DNA of 64,000 nucleotides, from the NCBI RefSeq assembly GCF_014203535.1, contig NZ_JACHJI010000002.1, positions 687,042 through 751,041 of the forward strand, written 5' to 3'. Made by a program: the position numbers and the translations under genes. This DNA comes from Streptomyces griseomycini (GTDB lineage: Bacteria; Actinomycetota; Actinomycetes; Streptomycetales; Streptomycetaceae). Under the pieces are notes generated by a model, which did no database searches, was not told where the DNA came from, and worked only from the letters and a program-made list of their open reading frames with translations. Positions 26,528 to 36,238 of the stretch are shown here, one piece after another (the stretch's first letter is position 1; every line of letters begins with the position of its first letter).

Positions 26528-27319
26528 TCAGCCGAGCTTGGCGAGCTGGGCGTCGGAGATCTTCACCGGGAAGTCGAAGTCCTCACCGGTGACGGCGGAG
26601 GCGAGGTTGACGGCGGCGAAGGAGACGACGGTGGCGCCCTTGCGGGCGACGACCACCTTCATGGGCGCCTCCAGGCCCTCCTCGGCGGACAGGAGCGCCG
26701 TGACCGCGAGCGCCTCGTCGGCACCGCCGGGCGCCTGGGTCTTCTCGGTCTTCAGGATCTCGAGCTTCTCGCCGCCGGCGGTGAACGTGAAGCCCCCGGC
26801 GCACTTGCCGACGGCGGCGTCCACGTCCTTGATGACCTGCTCGGCGCCGCCGTCCTCGTAGGAGGCGAGCGCGATCAGGATCTTCTCCGTGTCGAGACCG
26901 GCGAGCAGGGCCTCATCGGGGCTCGCGCCCCCGGCCGGCTTCTCCGGCTCGCCCGTCCAGGACCGCTTCACCGTCGCGGCCGGCGAGCCGGCGGGCACGG
27001 CCGACAGCGCGTACGCGAGCGGCTGGCAGGCCTCGTCCTCGGCCTTGACCTGGTCCGCGGCGAGGTCGTCCGCGGCGAGCAGCTTCGTCGCCACCTTGCC
27101 GTCCTCGACGTCCGCCTGCGCCAGCGCGGCCTTCTCCAGCTCGGCGGCGGTCAGCGCCTTGGCCGCCGGCGCGGCGGAGGCGGAGGCGGTCGAGTCGGCC
27201 TTGCCCTTGCCCTCGTCGCCCTTGCCCTCGTCGCCGGAGCCGCCACAGGCGGTGGCGAGGAGGGCGAGCGCGGCGGCGGAGGCGGCGAGCACGGTACGGC
27301 GGACGGCGGTGGGCTTCAC
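26528..27319 (-). CDS. Secreted lipoprotein, unknown function
   Basis: 263 residues from GTG 27319. The lipoprotein signal ends LLATAC, followed by a charged GDEGKGDEGKGK repeat and an Ala/Ser linker. The folded part (from about 60) begins LTAAELEKAALAQADVEDGKVATKLL and ends FAAVNLASAVTGEDFDFPVKISDAQLAKLG. A Cys pair (DEACQPLAYAL and VGKCAGGFTFTAGG) is likely disulfide-bonded. The pattern resembles the many Streptomyces sensor-domain-like lipoproteins, but no named family is recognised. The leader contains two small dyads (27396-27410 and 27412-27425). Confidence 0.75.
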   Translation of the reverse strand: MKPTAVRRTVLAASAAALALLATACGGSGDEGKGDEGKGKADSTASASAAPAAKALTAAELEKAALAQADVEDGKVATKLLAADDLAADQVKAEDEACQPLAYALSAVPAGSPAATVKRSWTGEPEKPAGGASPDEALLAGLDTEKILIALASYEDGGAEQVIKDVDAAVGKCAGGFTFTAGGEKLEILKTEKTQAPGGADEALAVTALLSAEEGLEAPMKVVVARKGATVVSFAAVNLASAVTGEDFDFPVKISDAQLAKLG

Positions 27320-27727
27320 TGTGGGTTCTCTTTTCGTTCTGCGGAGGACTCCGCAATGCTGTGCGCGCACTCTATGCACAGCCGCCTCACAAGTGATCAC
27401 CAGATGATCGGCAGGTGACCACCTGGTATGCGACCGTGACGCCCGTGTGATCTCGCCCGGCGGCGGAACCCCGCCAAGTCAGGCCTGACCGGCCCTTCCC
27501 GCCCGCCCCGGAGAGCCGGCGCACCCGGCGCCGGTGAGCGCCGGCTCCCCGCACCGCGCGTGGACGGGTGCGCGGCGGCCGTGCGGCGCGAGCCTCCCGC
27601 ACGGGGGATCGCCACGTGAACGAAGCCCGGGGTCCGTGCGGGCCCCCGCCCCGGGCCCGACCGGACGGGGTTCTCCACGTGACCCACCCCACCCGCCATT
27701 CCGTTCGTACTCCGTTAACAATGGACT
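27320..27727. other. 408-base divergent intergenic region
   Basis: Separates the lipoprotein gene (leftwards) and coaA (rightwards). It contains GATCA-N5-TGATC (27396-27410) and CAGGTG-AC-CACCTG (27412-27425), possible operators for the lipoprotein gene, and a small AT-richer patch (27700-27725) just before coaA. No supported gene. Confidence 0.5.
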
Positions 27728-28717
27728 GTGATCTCTCCGGTCTCCCCGATGCCCCGGAGCGCCCACCGGCAGCGGCCGGAGGCGACTCCCTACGTCGACC
27801 TCACCCGTGCCGAGTGGAGCGCGCTGCGCGACAAGACGCCGCTGCCGCTCACGGCCGACGAGGTGGAGCGGCTGCGCGGTCTCGGCGACGTCATCGACCT
27901 CGACGAGGTGCGGGACATCTACCTCCCGCTGTCCCGGCTGCTCAACCTCTACGTCGGCGCCACCGACGGGCTCCGGGGCGCGCTGAACACCTTCCTCGGT
28001 GAACAGGGCTCCCAGTCCGGCACCCCCTTCGTCATAGGGGTCGCCGGTTCCGTCGCCGTCGGCAAGTCCACGGTCGCCCGGCTGCTCCGGGCCCTGCTGT
28101 CGCGCTGGCCCGAGCACCCGCGCGTGGAGCTGGTCACGACGGACGGCTTCCTGCTCCCGACCAGGGAGCTCCAGGAGCGCGGCCTGATGTCGCGGAAGGG
28201 CTTCCCCGAGTCGTACGACCGCCGTGCGCTCACCCGTTTCGTCGCCGACATCAAGGCCGGCAAGGACGAGGTCACCGCCCCCGTCTACTCCCACCTCATC
28301 TACGACATCGTCCCCGGCGAGAAGCTCACCGTGCGCCGGCCGGACATCCTGATCGTCGAGGGGCTCAACGTCCTCCAGCCCGCCCTGCCCGGCAAGGACG
28401 GCCGCACCCGCGTCGGACTCGCCGACTACTTCGACTTCAGCGTGTACGTCGACGCCCGCACCGAGGACATCGAGCGCTGGTACCTCAACCGCTTCAAGCG
28501 GCTGCGCGAGACCGCCTTCCAGGACCCGTCCTCGTACTTCCGCAGGTACACCCAGGTCTCCGAGGAGGAGGCCCTCGACTACGCCCGCACGATGTGGCGC
28601 ACCATCAACAAGCCCAACCTCGTGGAGAACATCGCCCCCACCCGGGGCCGGGCCACCCTCGTCCTGCGCAAGGGCCCGGACCACACGGTGCAGCGCCTCA
28701 GCCTGCGCAAGCTCTGA
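27728..28717 (+). CDS. coaA: Type I pantothenate kinase
   Basis: 329 residues from GTG 27728. P-loop [12 protein letters not shown] at residues 104-115, the substrate region [44 protein letters not shown], and the C-terminal [25 protein letters not shown]. It catalyses the first step of CoA synthesis, the ATP-dependent phosphorylation of pantothenate. The normal length and all motifs are intact. It is divergent from a lipoprotein gene and followed 42 bases later by the DUF389 gene on the same strand. Confidence 0.96.
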   Translation: MISPVSPMPRSAHRQRPEATPYVDLTRAEWSALRDKTPLPLTADEVERLRGLGDVIDLDEVRDIYLPLSRLLNLYVGATDGLRGALNTFLGEQGSQSGTPFVIGVAGSVAVGKSTVARLLRALLSRWPEHPRVELVTTDGFLLPTRELQERGLMSRKGFPESYDRRALTRFVADIKAGKDEVTAPVYSHLIYDIVPGEKLTVRRPDILIVEGLNVLQPALPGKDGRTRVGLADYFDFSVYVDARTEDIERWYLNRFKRLRETAFQDPSSYFRRYTQVSEEEALDYARTMWRTINKPNLVENIAPTRGRATLVLRKGPDHTVQRLSLRKL

Positions 28718-28759
28718 CGCCCGGCCCCGCCCCGCGTCCCCCGCGGCTACGCTGCCGCC

Positions 28760-29707
28760 ATGCTGCACCTGCGCCTGATCACGCCGGCGGACAGGACCGA
28801 AGACGTGGTCCGACTGATCGAGGGGACGATCGGCACCACGCATCTGTGCGTGCTGCCGGGCGCCGCACGCGATCCCGCCGGGGACGTCGTGCTGTGCGAC
28901 GTGGCCCGGGAGGCGGGCGACGACCTGCTCAGCGGGTTGCAGCGGCTGGGGCTCGGGACGTCCGGTTCCATCTCCGTGGAGAACATCGACCTGTCGCTGT
29001 CCGAGCGGGCCGACCGGGCGGAGGCGGAGGCACCGGGCGAGAGCGCGGACGCGGTGCTGTGGGAGCACCTGACCGACGCCACCCACGAGGAGTCGACGCT
29101 GTCCGTCACCTACCTCGCGTTCATCACGCTCGCCACGATGATCGCGGCCTGCGGTGTGGTGCTGGACAACGCGATCCTCATCGTGGGCGCGATGGCGGTG
29201 GGTCCGGAGTTCGGCCCGCTGACCGGCATCTCCACCTCGGTCGTGCAGCGAAGGCCCCGTCTCGCGCTGCGCTCGGCGGTCGCCCTGCTCGTCGGTTTCG
29301 CGGTGGCGATGGCGGTGACGGTGGGCTTCAGCTTCTTCATGGACGCGGTCGGGCTGTTCACCGAGGAGCAGCTGGAGGGCGACCGCCCGCAGACCGGGTT
29401 CGTCTACGCCCCCGACTGGTTCTCCTTCGTGGTGGCGGTCCTGGCGGGCACGGCCGGCACGCTCTCGCTGACGTCCGCCAAGTCCGGCGCCCTGGTCGGC
29501 GTCGCCATCTCGGTGACGACGGTCCCGGCCGCCGCGAACGCCGCCGTGGCACTGAGCTACGGGGACACCGTCCAGACCTGGGGCTCGACCGAGCAGCTCC
29601 TGCTCAACCTGCTCGGCATCGTCCTCGCGGGCACCCTCACCCTGCTGGCCCAGAAGCACTTCTGGGCCAGGCAGCACGAGCGGCTGCGCAGGCGGGCGCG
29701 GGCCTGA
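28760..29707 (+). CDS. DUF389 family integral membrane protein
   Basis: 315 residues. The soluble N-terminal part (1-110) has a ferredoxin-like start MLHLRLITPADRTEDVVRLIEG. The DUF389 core follows, with TYLAFITLATMIAACGVVLDNAILIVGAMAVGPEFGPLTGIS and further helices (LALRSAVALLVGFAVAMAVTVGFSFF, FVVAVLAGTAGTLSLTSAKSGALVGVAISVTTVPAAANAAVAL, LLNLLGIVLAGTLTLL), making five or six in total. Function is unknown for the family; the conserved DNAxLIVGAMAVGPEFGP loop is intact. It converges with glmM. Confidence 0.88.
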   Translation: MLHLRLITPADRTEDVVRLIEGTIGTTHLCVLPGAARDPAGDVVLCDVAREAGDDLLSGLQRLGLGTSGSISVENIDLSLSERADRAEAEAPGESADAVLWEHLTDATHEESTLSVTYLAFITLATMIAACGVVLDNAILIVGAMAVGPEFGPLTGISTSVVQRRPRLALRSAVALLVGFAVAMAVTVGFSFFMDAVGLFTEEQLEGDRPQTGFVYAPDWFSFVVAVLAGTAGTLSLTSAKSGALVGVAISVTTVPAAANAAVALSYGDTVQTWGSTEQLLLNLLGIVLAGTLTLLAQKHFWARQHERLRRRARA

Positions 29708-29750
29708 GCCCCGCACTCCCGCGGCGTCCGCCCCCGTCCTCCCGCGGCGC

Positions 29751-31109
29751 CTATCCCAGCGCCGACTTCACCGCGTCCGCCAACCGCCCCGCCACCGAGC
29801 GGGCCTGGTCGATGTCCGCGGCCTCCACCATCACCCGCACCAGCGGTTCCGTGCCCGAGGGGCGGAGCAGTACGCGCCCGGTCTCCCCCAGTTCCCGCTC
29901 GGCCTCGGTGACGGCCGCCGTGAGTTCGGTGGAGGTCTTCACCCGGGACTTGTCCACGTCCGGCACGTTGACGAGCACCTGCGGCAGCCGCTCCATCACC
30001 GACGCCAGCTCCCGCAGCGGACGCCCGGTCGCGGCGACCCGCGCCGCGAGCAGCAGGCCGGTCAGCGTGCCGTCGCCCGTCGTGGCGTGGTCGAGGACGA
30101 TGACGTGGCCGGACTGCTCGCCGCCGAGGGCGTAGCCCTTGTCCTTCATCTCCTCCAGCACGTACCGGTCGCCGACCGCGGTCTGCACGAGCCGGATGCC
30201 CTCGCGCTCCATGGCGAGCTTGAAGCCGAGGTTGGACATCACGGTCGCGACGACGGTGTCGGAGCGCAGTGCGGAGCGCTCCCGCATCGCCAGCGCGAGC
30301 ACCGCGAGGATCTGGTCGCCGTCGACCTCCTCACCGGTGTGGTCCACGGCCAGGCACCGGTCGGCGTCGCCGTCGTGCGCGATGCCGAGGTCGGCCCCGT
30401 GCTCGACCACGGCGGCCTTCAACCGGTCCAGGTGGGTCGAGCCGCAGCCGTCGTTGATGTTGAGCCCGTCCGGTTCGGCGCCGATGGTGACGACCTCGGC
30501 CCCGGCGCGCGTGAACGCCTCCGGTGAGACTTTGGCGGCGGCGCCGTGCGCCTCGTCGAGGACGATCCTCAGACCGTCCAGCCGGTTCGGGAGGACGCCG
30601 ACGAGGTGGGCGACGTACCGGTCGAGCCCCTCCTCGTAGTCCCGCACGCGGCCGACGCCGGCGCCGGTCGGCCGGTCCCACGGGGCCCCGGTGCGGTGCT
30701 CCTCGTACACGGTCTCGATCCGGTCCTCCAGCTCGTCGGCGAGCTTGTGGCCGCCGCGGGCGAAGAACTTGATGCCGTTGTCCGGCATGGCGTTGTGGCT
30801 GGCGGAGAGCATCACGCCGAGGTCGGCGCCGAGCGCGCCGGTGAGGTGGGCCACCGCGGGCGTCGGCAGGACGCCGACCCGCAGGACGTCCACGCCCGCG
30901 CTCGCCAGGCCCGCCACCACGGCGGCCTCCAGGAACTCCCCGGACGCACGCGGGTCACGCCCGACCACGGCGGTGGGACGATGCCCCGCGAACGTGCCCG
31001 CCTCGGCCAGTACGTGCGCGGCGGCGACGGACAGGCCGAGCGCCATCTCCGCCGTCAGGTCCGCGTTGGCGACACCGCGCACGCCGTCCGTGCCGAAGAG
31101 TCGTCCCAC
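29751..31109 (-). CDS. glmM: Phosphoglucosamine mutase GlmM
   Basis: 452 residues from GTG 31109, with AGGAGG well placed. It begins [18 protein letters not shown], the universal N-terminus of the family, which fixes the start despite an open frame upstream. The phosphoserine is Ser104 in [14 protein letters not shown], the metal loop is [11 protein letters not shown], the sugar loop is GGEQSGHVI, and the phosphate-binding end is [14 protein letters not shown]. It converts glucosamine-6-P to glucosamine-1-P for UDP-GlcNAc synthesis, following GlmS. Confidence 0.97.
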   Translation of the reverse strand: MGRLFGTDGVRGVANADLTAEMALGLSVAAAHVLAEAGTFAGHRPTAVVGRDPRASGEFLEAAVVAGLASAGVDVLRVGVLPTPAVAHLTGALGADLGVMLSASHNAMPDNGIKFFARGGHKLADELEDRIETVYEEHRTGAPWDRPTGAGVGRVRDYEEGLDRYVAHLVGVLPNRLDGLRIVLDEAHGAAAKVSPEAFTRAGAEVVTIGAEPDGLNINDGCGSTHLDRLKAAVVEHGADLGIAHDGDADRCLAVDHTGEEVDGDQILAVLALAMRERSALRSDTVVATVMSNLGFKLAMEREGIRLVQTAVGDRYVLEEMKDKGYALGGEQSGHVIVLDHATTGDGTLTGLLLAARVAATGRPLRELASVMERLPQVLVNVPDVDKSRVKTSTELTAAVTEAERELGETGRVLLRPSGTEPLVRVMVEAADIDQARSVAGRLADAVKSALG

Positions 31110-31325
31110 TTGTCCTCCTGAGGAAACATCAGTGTCGGAAGCCGTGCCGAGGCATTGGACCCGCACGCACGGTCGACGGTTGTGCCGCTGACGAGAGCTT
31201 GTGCCGTGTCCGACGGTCGGGATGCGTGTGCGGCTCCGCATCTCCGGGCGGGAATGCCCGCTCCTACGGTCACATTAGCCTTTGAGCGTCTTGTGCCGTT
31301 ATACGCCCACGGCCATGAATAAACG

Positions 31326-31363
31326 AACGCCCCGGCGGCACAGTGGCGTGCCGTCGGGGCGTT
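31326..31363 (-). terminator. Terminator of the rplM-rpsI operon
   Basis: 16-bp stem (31326-31341 with 31348-31363, one G-U pair), 6-base loop, 26 bases after the rpsI stop. On the transcribed strand it is followed by a T-rich stretch (CGTTTATTC). Confidence 0.85.
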
Positions 31364-31388
31364 CGGAGTACGCGCGAGCGCCCTGCGA

Positions 31389-31901
31389 TTAGCGCTTGCT
31401 GTACTGCGGAGCCTTGCGGGCCTTCTTCAGACCGGCCTTCTTCCGCTCGACCGCGCGGTCGTCGCGGCGCAGGAAGCCGGCCTTCTTCAGCGGACCGCGG
31501 TTGTTGTCGACGTCGGCCTCGTTCAGCGCACGGGCGACACCGAGACGGAGCGCACCGGCCTGACCGGAGACACCGCCACCCGCGATGCGGGCGATGACGT
31601 CGTAACGGCCCTCGAGCTCGAGCACCTTGAAGGGCTCGTTGACCTCCTGCTGGTGCACCTTGTTCGGGAAGTAGTCCTCGAGGGTGCGACCGTTGATCTT
31701 CCACTTGCCGGTGCCCGGGACGATCCGGACGCGGGCGATGGCGTTCTTGCGGCGGCCCAGGCCGGCGGCCGGCTGCGGCTCGCCGAAGCGGGAGGCCAGG
31801 GACTCCGAGGTGTACTCGCCCTCGAGGGGGACCTCGGACTCGGTGGTGTAGCTGTCGATGTCAAGCTCTTCGAGCGGCTGCTCGGCAGTGGTCTCGGCCA
31901 C
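31389..31901 (-). CDS. rpsI: 30S ribosomal protein uS9
   Basis: 170 residues from GTG 31901. The conserved S9 body is [34 protein letters not shown] through [18 protein letters not shown] and the C-terminal [17 protein letters not shown] tail that reaches the P-site tRNA. The first 45 residues are an acidic actinobacterial extension. It is the second gene of the rplM-rpsI unit, 42 bases downstream of rplM. Confidence 0.98.
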   Translation of the reverse strand: MAETTAEQPLEELDIDSYTTESEVPLEGEYTSESLASRFGEPQPAAGLGRRKNAIARVRIVPGTGKWKINGRTLEDYFPNKVHQQEVNEPFKVLELEGRYDVIARIAGGGVSGQAGALRLGVARALNEADVDNNRGPLKKAGFLRRDDRAVERKKAGLKKARKAPQYSKR

Positions 31902-31943
31902 GATTCTCCTCAGATTCTCTTCAGTCTTAGGGGGTGGCCGGAC

Positions 31944-32387
31944 TTACTGCGCGACCTGGGTGATCTCGAACGGCACCGGCTGCTGGGCAGCGTGCGGGTG
32001 CTGGTCGCCCGAGTAGACCTTCAGCTTCGAGAGCATCTGACGGCCCAGGGTGTTCTTGGGGAGCATGCCCTTGACGGCCTTCTCGATGGCCTTCTCGGGG
32101 TTCTTCGCGAGCAGCTCGTCGTAGCGGACGGAGCGCAGACCGCCCGGGTAGCCCGAGTGGCGGTACGCCATCTTCTGGGTCCGCTTGTTGCCGGAGAGGT
32201 GCACCTTGTCGGCGTTGATGATGATGACGAAGTCACCGGTGTCGACGTGGGGCGCGTAGATCGGCTTGTGCTTGCCGCGCAGGATGGAGGCCGCGGTGGA
32301 GGCCAGACGACCCAGGACGACGTCCTGAGCGTCGATGACGTGCCACTGGCGCGTCACATCGCCGGGCTTGGGGCTGTACGTACGCAC
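31944..32387 (-). CDS. rplM: 50S ribosomal protein uL13
   Basis: 147 residues from GTG 32387: [47 protein letters not shown] and [33 protein letters not shown], the complete family pattern. It is an early-assembling 50S protein. It heads the rplM-rpsI operon with a long leader from the promoter at 32569-32598; in other bacteria L13 can feed back on this leader, though no defined structure was recognised here. Confidence 0.98.
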   Translation of the reverse strand: MRTYSPKPGDVTRQWHVIDAQDVVLGRLASTAASILRGKHKPIYAPHVDTGDFVIIINADKVHLSGNKRTQKMAYRHSGYPGGLRSVRYDELLAKNPEKAIEKAVKGMLPKNTLGRQMLSKLKVYSGDQHPHAAQQPVPFEITQVAQ

Positions 32388-32568
32388 GGTTCGTAGCCTT
32401 CGCTTCTTCAGTGAATGGTCCTGACAAGGTCACCGAAGACGATCACGACAGCCCTGACCGCACCGCGGTGACGCAAACCGCGTGCTGGTCGCTGGTCATC
32501 GGCCCGGTGGACCGGTGTAAGGGCCCCTCACGTGAGAATGAGCAAGCCAATACACATAACGAACATGC

Positions 32569-32598
32569 AGGATACCCACGCTCGGCCGGACGGGTCAA
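32569..32598 (-). promoter_or_regulatory. rplM-rpsI promoter
   Basis: On the minus strand, TTGACC (32593-32598), an 18-base spacer and TATCCT (32569-32574). This is a good HrdB-type promoter and leaves a leader of about 175 bases before rplM. Confidence 0.75.
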
Positions 32599-32619
32599 AA
32601 CGAGACCGCCGTCGGTGGG

Positions 32620-33837
32620 CTACGCCGATTCTACGACCGCACGCCGCTCTTCCGCGGCCGGACGCCCCTCTCCCGGCGCCCCGCGTGGGCCGTCCGGGTC
32701 ACCCGCCCCCCGCACGCGGTGACGCCCGACCGTCACCGCCAGCGCGCACAGCGTGAACGCGTCCCGGAAGGCCCGGCGCCGCCCCGACTCCAGCCACGGC
32801 CACGTCACCCCCGGCAGCTGCGGCACCAGGGCGAGCCAGAACCAGGGCCGCCGGGCCACCGACCCGGCGTACGGCAGACCGGCGAGCAGCAGCGGCAGGA
32901 CGACCAGGAGGTAGTGGTTGTAGGAGGGCCGCGAGACGAGGAACGCCGAGAGCATCAGCCCCGCGGACGTCTCCGCCAGCCGCAGCGGCACCGGCCCCGG
33001 CCCGTGCCAGCGCCGGTACGCGCACCCCGTCCCCACCGCGGCCGCGAGCAGCGCGAGCAGTCCGGCCGCCACCCCGGGCACGCCCAGCCGGGGCAGCACC
33101 GCCGCCGGCGAGGCCTCGTAGAGCCGGACGAAGGCGTCGTCGCCGCGCAGCAGGAACGGCAGGGTGCGGGTGAAGAAGCCCGCCGGGTCCGGCAGCAGCA
33201 GCGCCGCCGCGGCCGAGGCCGCCGACGGCACCACCAGCAGCACGGCCAGCGCCCGCCACCGGCGCGCGAAGAGGAACAGCAGCGCCATCGGCGCGAGCAG
33301 CGGCTTCAGCGCCACCGCCACCCCGACGACCGCGCCCGCCGCGACCCACCGGCCCCGGCTCGCCAGCAGCAGGCACAGCGGCAGCGCGAGCGCGGCCGTC
33401 ACCGTCCAGTTGCCCAGCCGCACCAGCTGCCCGAACGGCGCGAAGCCGGCCGCGAGACCCAGCAGCCCGAGCGCGGCGAGCCTGCTGTGCAGCGGCACGC
33501 GGTGCAGCCTCAGGGCACAGGCCCAGCCCAGCGCGAGGGCGGCGGTCACCGCCGGCGGCACCAGCACGTCGAGCACGGGCCGCGGCAGCAGCGCCTGCGG
33601 GGCGGCGGCCGGGACGGCGCTCGGCAGATAGAGGAAGTGCGGATCGTCGTACGGCGAGCCACCGGCCAGCCAGGTCCGCGCGGCGTCCACGACGATCGCG
33701 TTGTCCATCCCCCCGTCCGAGGTCACGCGCACCGTGTGCACCGTCAATGCCCCCAGCAGCACCACGAGTCCCGCCCACAGGGGCCGGCCCGCGGGACGCA
33801 CCAACCACCCGGAGATGTCGCTTTTGCCCGTCATCAT
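32620..33837 (-). CDS. GT87-like integral membrane glycosyltransferase (mannosyltransferase type)
   Basis: 405 residues with about ten hydrophobic helices spread through its length. After the first helix comes the loop DGGMDNAIVVDAARTWLAGGSPYDDPHFLYLPSA, the GT87 (DUF2029) pattern with a first-loop acidic residue and YDDPHFLY-like motif. Later features are GQLVRLGNWTVTAAL (the RxGN motif), VALKPLLAPMALLFLFARRW (KPLL) and SRPSYNHYLLVVLPLLLAGLPY. Members use polyprenyl-phosphate sugars to mannosylate lipids or proteins on the outer face of the membrane. It begins the accessory-looking stretch after rplM, and is divergent from the next gene. Confidence 0.82.
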   Translation of the reverse strand: MMTGKSDISGWLVRPAGRPLWAGLVVLLGALTVHTVRVTSDGGMDNAIVVDAARTWLAGGSPYDDPHFLYLPSAVPAAAPQALLPRPVLDVLVPPAVTAALALGWACALRLHRVPLHSRLAALGLLGLAAGFAPFGQLVRLGNWTVTAALALPLCLLLASRGRWVAAGAVVGVAVALKPLLAPMALLFLFARRWRALAVLLVVPSAASAAAALLLPDPAGFFTRTLPFLLRGDDAFVRLYEASPAAVLPRLGVPGVAAGLLALLAAAVGTGCAYRRWHGPGPVPLRLAETSAGLMLSAFLVSRPSYNHYLLVVLPLLLAGLPYAGSVARRPWFWLALVPQLPGVTWPWLESGRRRAFRDAFTLCALAVTVGRHRVRGAGDPDGPRGAPGEGRPAAEERRAVVESA

Positions 33838-33911
33838 GGGCGCAACGCTAGGGTCTGCGGGGCTCGTTGGGACGGACCAGCACGCCCCGTGCCCCGTCTA
33901 AGATGCGCCCC

Positions 33912-34796
33912 ATGAGTTTTGGGCAGGGGGGACCTCAGCAGCAGTGGGATCCCTGGAAACCGAATTCCCAGCAGCCCTGGAACAGCGGCGGTGCGAGCCA
34001 GTCCCCCGACTGGGCCGCGCTCGCCGAGGCCTCCGAGGCCCGCAACAAGCGGCGCCGGCTGCTGCTCATGGGCGGTGCCGCAATCGCCACCGTCGCGATA
34101 GGCACGGCCGTCGCGGTGGCCGTCGTCTCGGCGAACGGCGACGAACAGGTCGCGGGCGGCCCGTCCTCCCGGCAGCCCGGGTCCTCCGACGTCCCGAGCG
34201 CCACGGGCACGGTGCCGTCGTTCGCCCCGACGAGCGCGCCGCCCCCGCTGGACCCCAGGGACTTCATCGCCAGCGCGAAGAAGGACAAGGCGCCGCTGAG
34301 CCCGGACATCCTCTTCCCGGGCACACAGCTGACCATGGGCGAGACGGTGTACAAGAAGGGCCCGACGGCCGACACCCGCAACTGCGCCTCGGCCGCGAAG
34401 GCCACCCTCCCCAAGGTCCTCACCGACAACGGCTGCACCCGCCTGATGCGCGTCACCTACACCAAGGACGGCGTGGCGGTGACGGTCGGCGTGGCCGTCT
34501 TCGACACCGAGGCCCAGGCGACCAGGGCCAGGCAGCAGGTCGACAAGAAGAGCATCGTCAAGTCGTTGGCGGGCGGCGGCGTCAAGGAGTTCTGCGACGG
34601 CGCGGTCTGCCGCTCGACCACCAACTCCTACGGTCGCTACGCCTACTTCACCCTGGCCGGCTTCACCGACGGCAAGGACGTGACGACGAAGGACGCGGCC
34701 GTCTTCACCACGGGCGACGACCTCCAGGAGTTCACGCTCCGGCAGATCCACCGCAGGGGCAAGGCCCAGGCCTCGGCGGCGGCCCAGGCGGGCTGA
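33912..34796 (+). CDS. Membrane-anchored extracytoplasmic protein, unknown function
   Basis: 294 residues from ATG 33912. The Gln/Pro/Trp-rich cytoplasmic N-terminus (SFGQGGPQQQWDPWKPNSQQ) is followed by one transmembrane helix (LLLMGGAAIATVAIGTAVAVAVV), a Ser/Pro linker and a folded extracellular domain from about 115 (FIASAKKDKAPLSPDILFPG to DLQEFTLRQIHRRGKAQ). Three Cys residues (NCASAAKATL, NGCTRLMR, EFCDGAVCRS region) suggest disulfides. This type is common in Streptomyces, without a known job. Its stop lies 11 bases from that of the convergent CBM3-GH16 gene. Confidence 0.78.
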   Translation: MSFGQGGPQQQWDPWKPNSQQPWNSGGASQSPDWAALAEASEARNKRRRLLLMGGAAIATVAIGTAVAVAVVSANGDEQVAGGPSSRQPGSSDVPSATGTVPSFAPTSAPPPLDPRDFIASAKKDKAPLSPDILFPGTQLTMGETVYKKGPTADTRNCASAAKATLPKVLTDNGCTRLMRVTYTKDGVAVTVGVAVFDTEAQATRARQQVDKKSIVKSLAGGGVKEFCDGAVCRSTTNSYGRYAYFTLAGFTDGKDVTTKDAAVFTTGDDLQEFTLRQIHRRGKAQASAAAQAG

Positions 34797-34807
34797 CCGC
34801 CGTCCCG

Positions 34808-36238
34808 TCAGTCGCTCCCCGGGAGCGTGTTCACGTACCTCGTGCCCGCGGCGGCGAGGTCGGCCGCGGCCTTCGCCGCGTCGTCCGGGGAGACGACCTG
34901 GCCGGCCCCAAGGTACACCCAGTCGACCTTCATCGCCCAGGAACGCTCCCCCTTGAAGGGGAGGTCGATGAACCAGTTGCTGAAGTTGATGCTCATCGAC
35001 TCGCGCGGGAGGTACGCCTTCCCGCTGGTGAACAGCACTTCACCGTCCACCGAGTAGGTGACCTTGCCGTCGGCCGCGGTCATGGCCAGGGTGTGCCAGC
35101 CGCCGAGCTTCAGCTGGTGGGGCCGGGTGACCCGGTCGCCCAGGTTGCTGCTGCGCCAGCTGGTGGTGTCGAGAATCGGGCCGTAGCGGCCCCAGCCGCC
35201 GTTCGGCATGTACTCGAAGTCGAGTTCGCTGTACTTCTTCGACTGGTGGTCCGGCGAGATGGCGAAGACGGACTGCGAGACGTGATCACCGTCCTGGCCG
35301 TTCACCGGTTCGTCGCTGAAGTGCACGCGGGCGACGAGGGTGCCTTCGCGGAACACCGGACGCGCGGTGTGGAACTCGGACTGCACCGTTCCCTTCGCGG
35401 TGCCGTCGGTACGGGCCTCCAGCCGCAGCGCCTGCCCGCCGTCCTCGTTCTCGCCGGCGGGAAACGTGACCCCCTTCGCCGACCACGAGTCCTCGACGCC
35501 CGGGCCGCCCGCGCCGCTGCGCACCTCCCAGCCGTTGGCGGTGAGCGCCGGATCCCCGGGGCCCGTGTAGGCGAAGTCGTCGAAGAGGACTCCGGCGGGC
35601 GGCCGCGCCGCTTCGGCGGGGGCCCCCGCGTTCGTCCGTCCCCCGGACCCCGTGGTCTCGCCGTGGGGCCCCTCGCCCCACACCTGGTCCCCGCCCAGAT
35701 AGGCCGTGACCCGCTCGGACTCCTGGTAGGACGTCTTCGCCGCGTCGAACGAGTAGTCGTCCGACTGGTCCAGCTTCTCGTGGTCGACGCGGTACAGCTG
35801 GAGCCCGATCGCCTCGGTCGTCCCGCCGGGCTTCAGGGTGCGGGCCTCCCCGGCGAAGCCGATCTCCAGGTAGTGATCGGCTTTGGGGCCGGACTTCTGC
35901 GCGGCGGCCGTGCGCAGGGTGACCGTGGAGCAGTCGAGGGACGTCTGCACGCAGTTGGCCGCGAACCGGGCACCGTCGTCGGCGGTGTAGTGGTACCGGA
36001 CGGTGACGTCGGCGAGGTCCACCGTCTTGCCGGACGTGTTGATGACTTCCAGCCAGGGCTTGGCGGCGTCCGTCACCGCCGGGCCTTCGGTGCGGTAGCG
36101 GACGGTCAGGGCCGTGGATTCCCCGTCCGACGGCCACCACCGGTAGGCGGCCGCACCGGCGGCGGCCAGGAGGACCACCACAGAGGCGATGACAAGGAAG
36201 CTTCGTCCCCTATCAGATGATTTCCTGCGACGGGTCAC
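34808..36238 (-). CDS. Membrane-anchored CBM3 plus GH16-like beta-jelly-roll protein
   Basis: 476 residues. An uncleaved-looking signal anchor (SFLVIASVVVLLAAAGAAAYRWW, residues 13-35) is followed by a family 3 carbohydrate-binding module (about 43-175: LTVRYRTEGP...PWLEVINTSGKTVDLADVTVRYHYTADDG...DHYLEIGFAG), a Gly/Ala linker, and a C-terminal jelly roll (about 215-455). That domain has YSELDFEYMPNGGWG with Glu338-Asp340-Glu342, the E-x-D-x-E active-site pattern of GH16 beta-glucan hydrolases and transglycosylases, and a later KVDWVYLGAG strand. It could cut, trim or bind a beta-glucan at the surface. It is divergent from the GT2 synthase gene, which suggests a role in maturing that polymer. 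The GH16 call is by motif only. Confidence 0.72.
   Translation of the reverse strand: MTRRRKSSDRGRSFLVIASVVVLLAAAGAAAYRWWPSDGESTALTVRYRTEGPAVTDAAKPWLEVINTSGKTVDLADVTVRYHYTADDGARFAANCVQTSLDCSTVTLRTAAAQKSGPKADHYLEIGFAGEARTLKPGGTTEAIGLQLYRVDHEKLDQSDDYSFDAAKTSYQESERVTAYLGGDQVWGEGPHGETTGSGGRTNAGAPAEAARPPAGVLFDDFAYTGPGDPALTANGWEVRSGAGGPGVEDSWSAKGVTFPAGENEDGGQALRLEARTDGTAKGTVQSEFHTARPVFREGTLVARVHFSDEPVNGQDGDHVSQSVFAISPDHQSKKYSELDFEYMPNGGWGRYGPILDTTSWRSSNLGDRVTRPHQLKLGGWHTLAMTAADGKVTYSVDGEVLFTSGKAYLPRESMSINFSNWFIDLPFKGERSWAMKVDWVYLGAGQVVSPDDAAKAAADLAAAGTRYVNTLPGSD

Noticed and set aside
27479..29716. 745-codon leftward open frame opposite coaA and the DUF389 gene
   Set aside because: Antisense shadow of two well-recognised genes; no domain in its translation.
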